Shown here piece after piece: positions 62,242-64,000 of a stretch of DNA of 64,000 nt. This DNA comes from Vitellaria paradoxa (taxonomy: Eukaryota; Streptophyta; Magnoliopsida; Ericales; Sapotaceae), in assembly GCA_019916065.1 (NCBI GenBank), contig CM034239.1, positions 43,106,663 to 43,170,662 on the forward strand, written 5' to 3'. Each line of letters starts with the position of its first letter. The first letter of the stretch is position 1. The position numbers were made by a program, and so were the translations under genes. A model generated the notes under the pieces. The model made no database searches. It was not told the DNA's origin and worked only from the letters and a program-made list of their open reading frames with translations.

Positions 62242-63149
62242 AAAGAAGTTTGAATCCTGGAGTGGAGACAATTGCTGCAGAATGGAGTTCTCTGTGAATA
62301 TGTATACACATTGTTTGTGGGAGTTCTGTTATGTGGGGAGTGGGGATGGCTTTTTGATATATATATATATATTTTTTTTTCTTTTTGAAAGTTATATAAG
62401 GAATACTTCACTGGTATTTATGAATTTTTCTTGGGTGTTGTTTGAATGTATTCATAGATATTCTCTCCCAAAAAAAAAATGCAGTATACTAAGGCTTTAT
62501 GGGTTAGAATTCTCCAAATGAGTGGAACTTAGTGTAACATTTTCTAATTCAATTCGTAAGAGGATGGTTGGAATAAGTTTTGCTTGGAGGGGCAAATGAT
62601 ACCCAAACCCCTAGCGTTGGTCTTGTTTAATTCTTATTATTTTATGTTTGCTTCCTGTTCTTAAATTTTAAGAATTAACAAGATTCATTCAATATTGAGT
62701 TGGTGAGATGACAATCCAAATCAACATGAAAACCGATAACACGTAAATCTTCAATTCTCACATGTACCAGCATAACAGTAATATTCTCTTCCAATGAGTG
62801 ATACTCTCTTCCAATTCATTTATATAAATTATGCTACAGTTGTTTTACTAGTTCATTTGTCTTCAGTAATTAATTTTCGTAGACATCATCAAAGCAATAG
62901 CGATGAATCCCGTTTGAAGATGTTTATATACAGCACATCGAGAAATAATACTTGGAGAGGATCTCTTCTCCGCTACTTGCTTTCTTCTCCTACAAGATTA
63001 CTAGTTAAAGAAATCCTTCCATTGCTGGAGATAAGACATCATCTATGGAATACTACTTTTTTATTGAAAAAGTAAAGGTAAGAAAAAAAAAATATATATA
63101 TATATATATGTATTTCATTTGAAAAATGGCATGAAAAAGAAAAGGTAAG

Positions 63150-63185
<36 letters not shown>

Positions 63186-63261
63186 CTTTTGAAAAATGGC
63201 ATTCGAGGGAATCAAATCCTAACTAAAGCAGTTTCAAATTAAACCAACCAACTAATTTTCT
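62242..63261. other. DnaJ 3' UTR and downstream sequence
   Basis: The first 200-300 bp are the likely 3' UTR of DnaJ (an AT tract lies at 62357-62371; poly-A-like signals follow). Beyond about 62600 nothing gene-like is recognised. Two copies of AAAAGGTAAGAAA.. plus AT tract plus TTTCTTTTGAAAAATGGCAT-type words (63070-63135, 63140-63200) form a short tandem duplication. Confidence 0.5.
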
Positions 63262-63529
63262 AGGGTAAATTATAGAAACACTATTATACTTTAGTTCAAT
63301 TTTACTTCTAAACCCATACTTTTAATCATCGCAATTTGTTTTATATACTTTTAAATTGTTTCATTTTGTCCTATCAACGACCGTTAAAATAAAATTTGAT
63401 TAAAACCGTTGTGTATTCACGGCATACATGACATTTCTCAATAATATATTTAATAAAATTGAACAAATTGAGACAATTTAAACTAAACGGACCAAAATAA
63501 AGTTAAGAACGAAATACAAAATTTAACCC
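63262..63529. mobile_element. MITE-like element with GGGTAAATT ends
   Basis: Begins AGGGTAAATTATAGAAACAC and ends ACAAAATTTAACCC, giving inverted GGGT(T)AAATT ends. The 8 bp outside each end are similar (AATTTTCT, AATTTCTA). The interior, 'ctaaacccatacttttaatc', 'gtcctatcaacgaccgttaaa', is typical of non-autonomous Mutator- or hAT-like plant repeats. Confidence 0.5.
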
Positions 63530-64000
63530 AATTTCTATTTAGTTCCATCAGTATCATAATTCAGTTGTTGGTCCAATTTTTGAGAACCCATCACCACAAA
63601 TTCGGTTCTGGGTTAACCCTCAAACTTAAAAACACCCCCCCCGGGCGGGGGGGGGGGGGGGGGGATCCATTTGCACCCTAAATAAAAACTCCCAAGTCTT
63701 GCTACTTTGAACAAGCACTTAAAACACCATTGCCGTCCTAACTGTCCTTTGGAAAAGAGAGATCCAACACCCCTCTGCAGCCAACAAAGCATTAACCAAA
63801 AAAAATTATAGCAGCACACCACCAACAACAATCTATTTATTGTTGCATGACATTGTGATTTTACAATTTGATGGTGATCTGAGGGAATTCAACATGAAAG
63901 CTACTAAACTTCCCCCCCCCCCCCAAAAAAAAAAAAGACCTAGCACATTAATAGGGTGGTCCATGGAGTAAGTATTGATCCCTCTATATATTAAATACAC
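63530..64000. other. Right edge, unassigned
   Basis: Mixed composition without a recognisable gene. Contains C8-GGG-C-G18 (63635-63664) and a C13-A13 junction (63912-63937). A 72-codon frame on the minus strand (63831-63613) runs through the G tract and is not credible. Confidence 0.4.

Noticed and set aside
1..64000. CRISPR array, operon or phage/plasmid features
   Set aside because: Regular repeats here are microsatellites or transposons. The genes have spliceosomal introns, so this is plant nuclear DNA.
1..64000. Classical microRNA precursors
   Set aside because: I looked by eye for several conserved plant miRNA sequences (156, 159, 160, 164, 166, 167, 171, 172, 319, 390, 396) and saw none; a computed search would be needed to exclude others.

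Overview
This is nuclear DNA of a flowering plant, most likely a eudicot. The protein-coding exons carry GT-AG introns and match plant families: a GOLDEN2-LIKE factor, an E6-like cell-wall protein, the proteasome subunit RPN1 and a class-B HSP40. The spacers are very AT-rich and full of MITEs, SINEs, solo LTRs and microsatellites. I cannot name the species.

Layout. Positions 1-3697 (minus) hold the first two exons of an RPN1-like 26S proteasome gene; no further RPN1 exon is visible before the left edge, and a 3' fragment of a LINE lies in that stretch. Positions 8158-8868 (minus) hold an intronless gene for a secreted Pro/Asn/Tyr-rich protein of the cotton-fibre E6 family. Positions 20601-24464 (minus) hold a complete six-exon GLK1-type gene of 429 codons that joins in frame. 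Positions 55861-62241 (plus) hold a complete three-exon DnaJ/HSP40 gene of 345 codons, with a perfect heat-shock element upstream and a 1.9 kb solo LTR in its 5 kb second intron.

The 31 kb between GLK1 and DnaJ, and the 11.7 kb between E6 and GLK1, have no convincing gene. They hold many Tourist-like MITEs (TIRs of the form GGGYNYGTTTGG, TTA/TAA duplications), hAT-like elements, at least four tRNA-derived SINEs, one 2.2 kb solo LTR, tandem duplications and dinucleotide tracts. One unexplained gene-like island (about 39770-40550) could be the 5' end of an unrecognised transcript.

The four genes are functionally unrelated (protein turnover, cell wall, chloroplast development, protein folding) and show no sign of working as a unit. 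I found no novel multi-gene system. The most notable points are regulatory or structural: the HSE ahead of DnaJ, an intron-retention form of GLK1 that would lose the GCT box, a three-layer nested transposon, a SINE ending in a hairpin plus oligo(T), a 92-bp retroposon with a perfect 13-bp duplication, and solo LTRs with recognisable target-site duplications.
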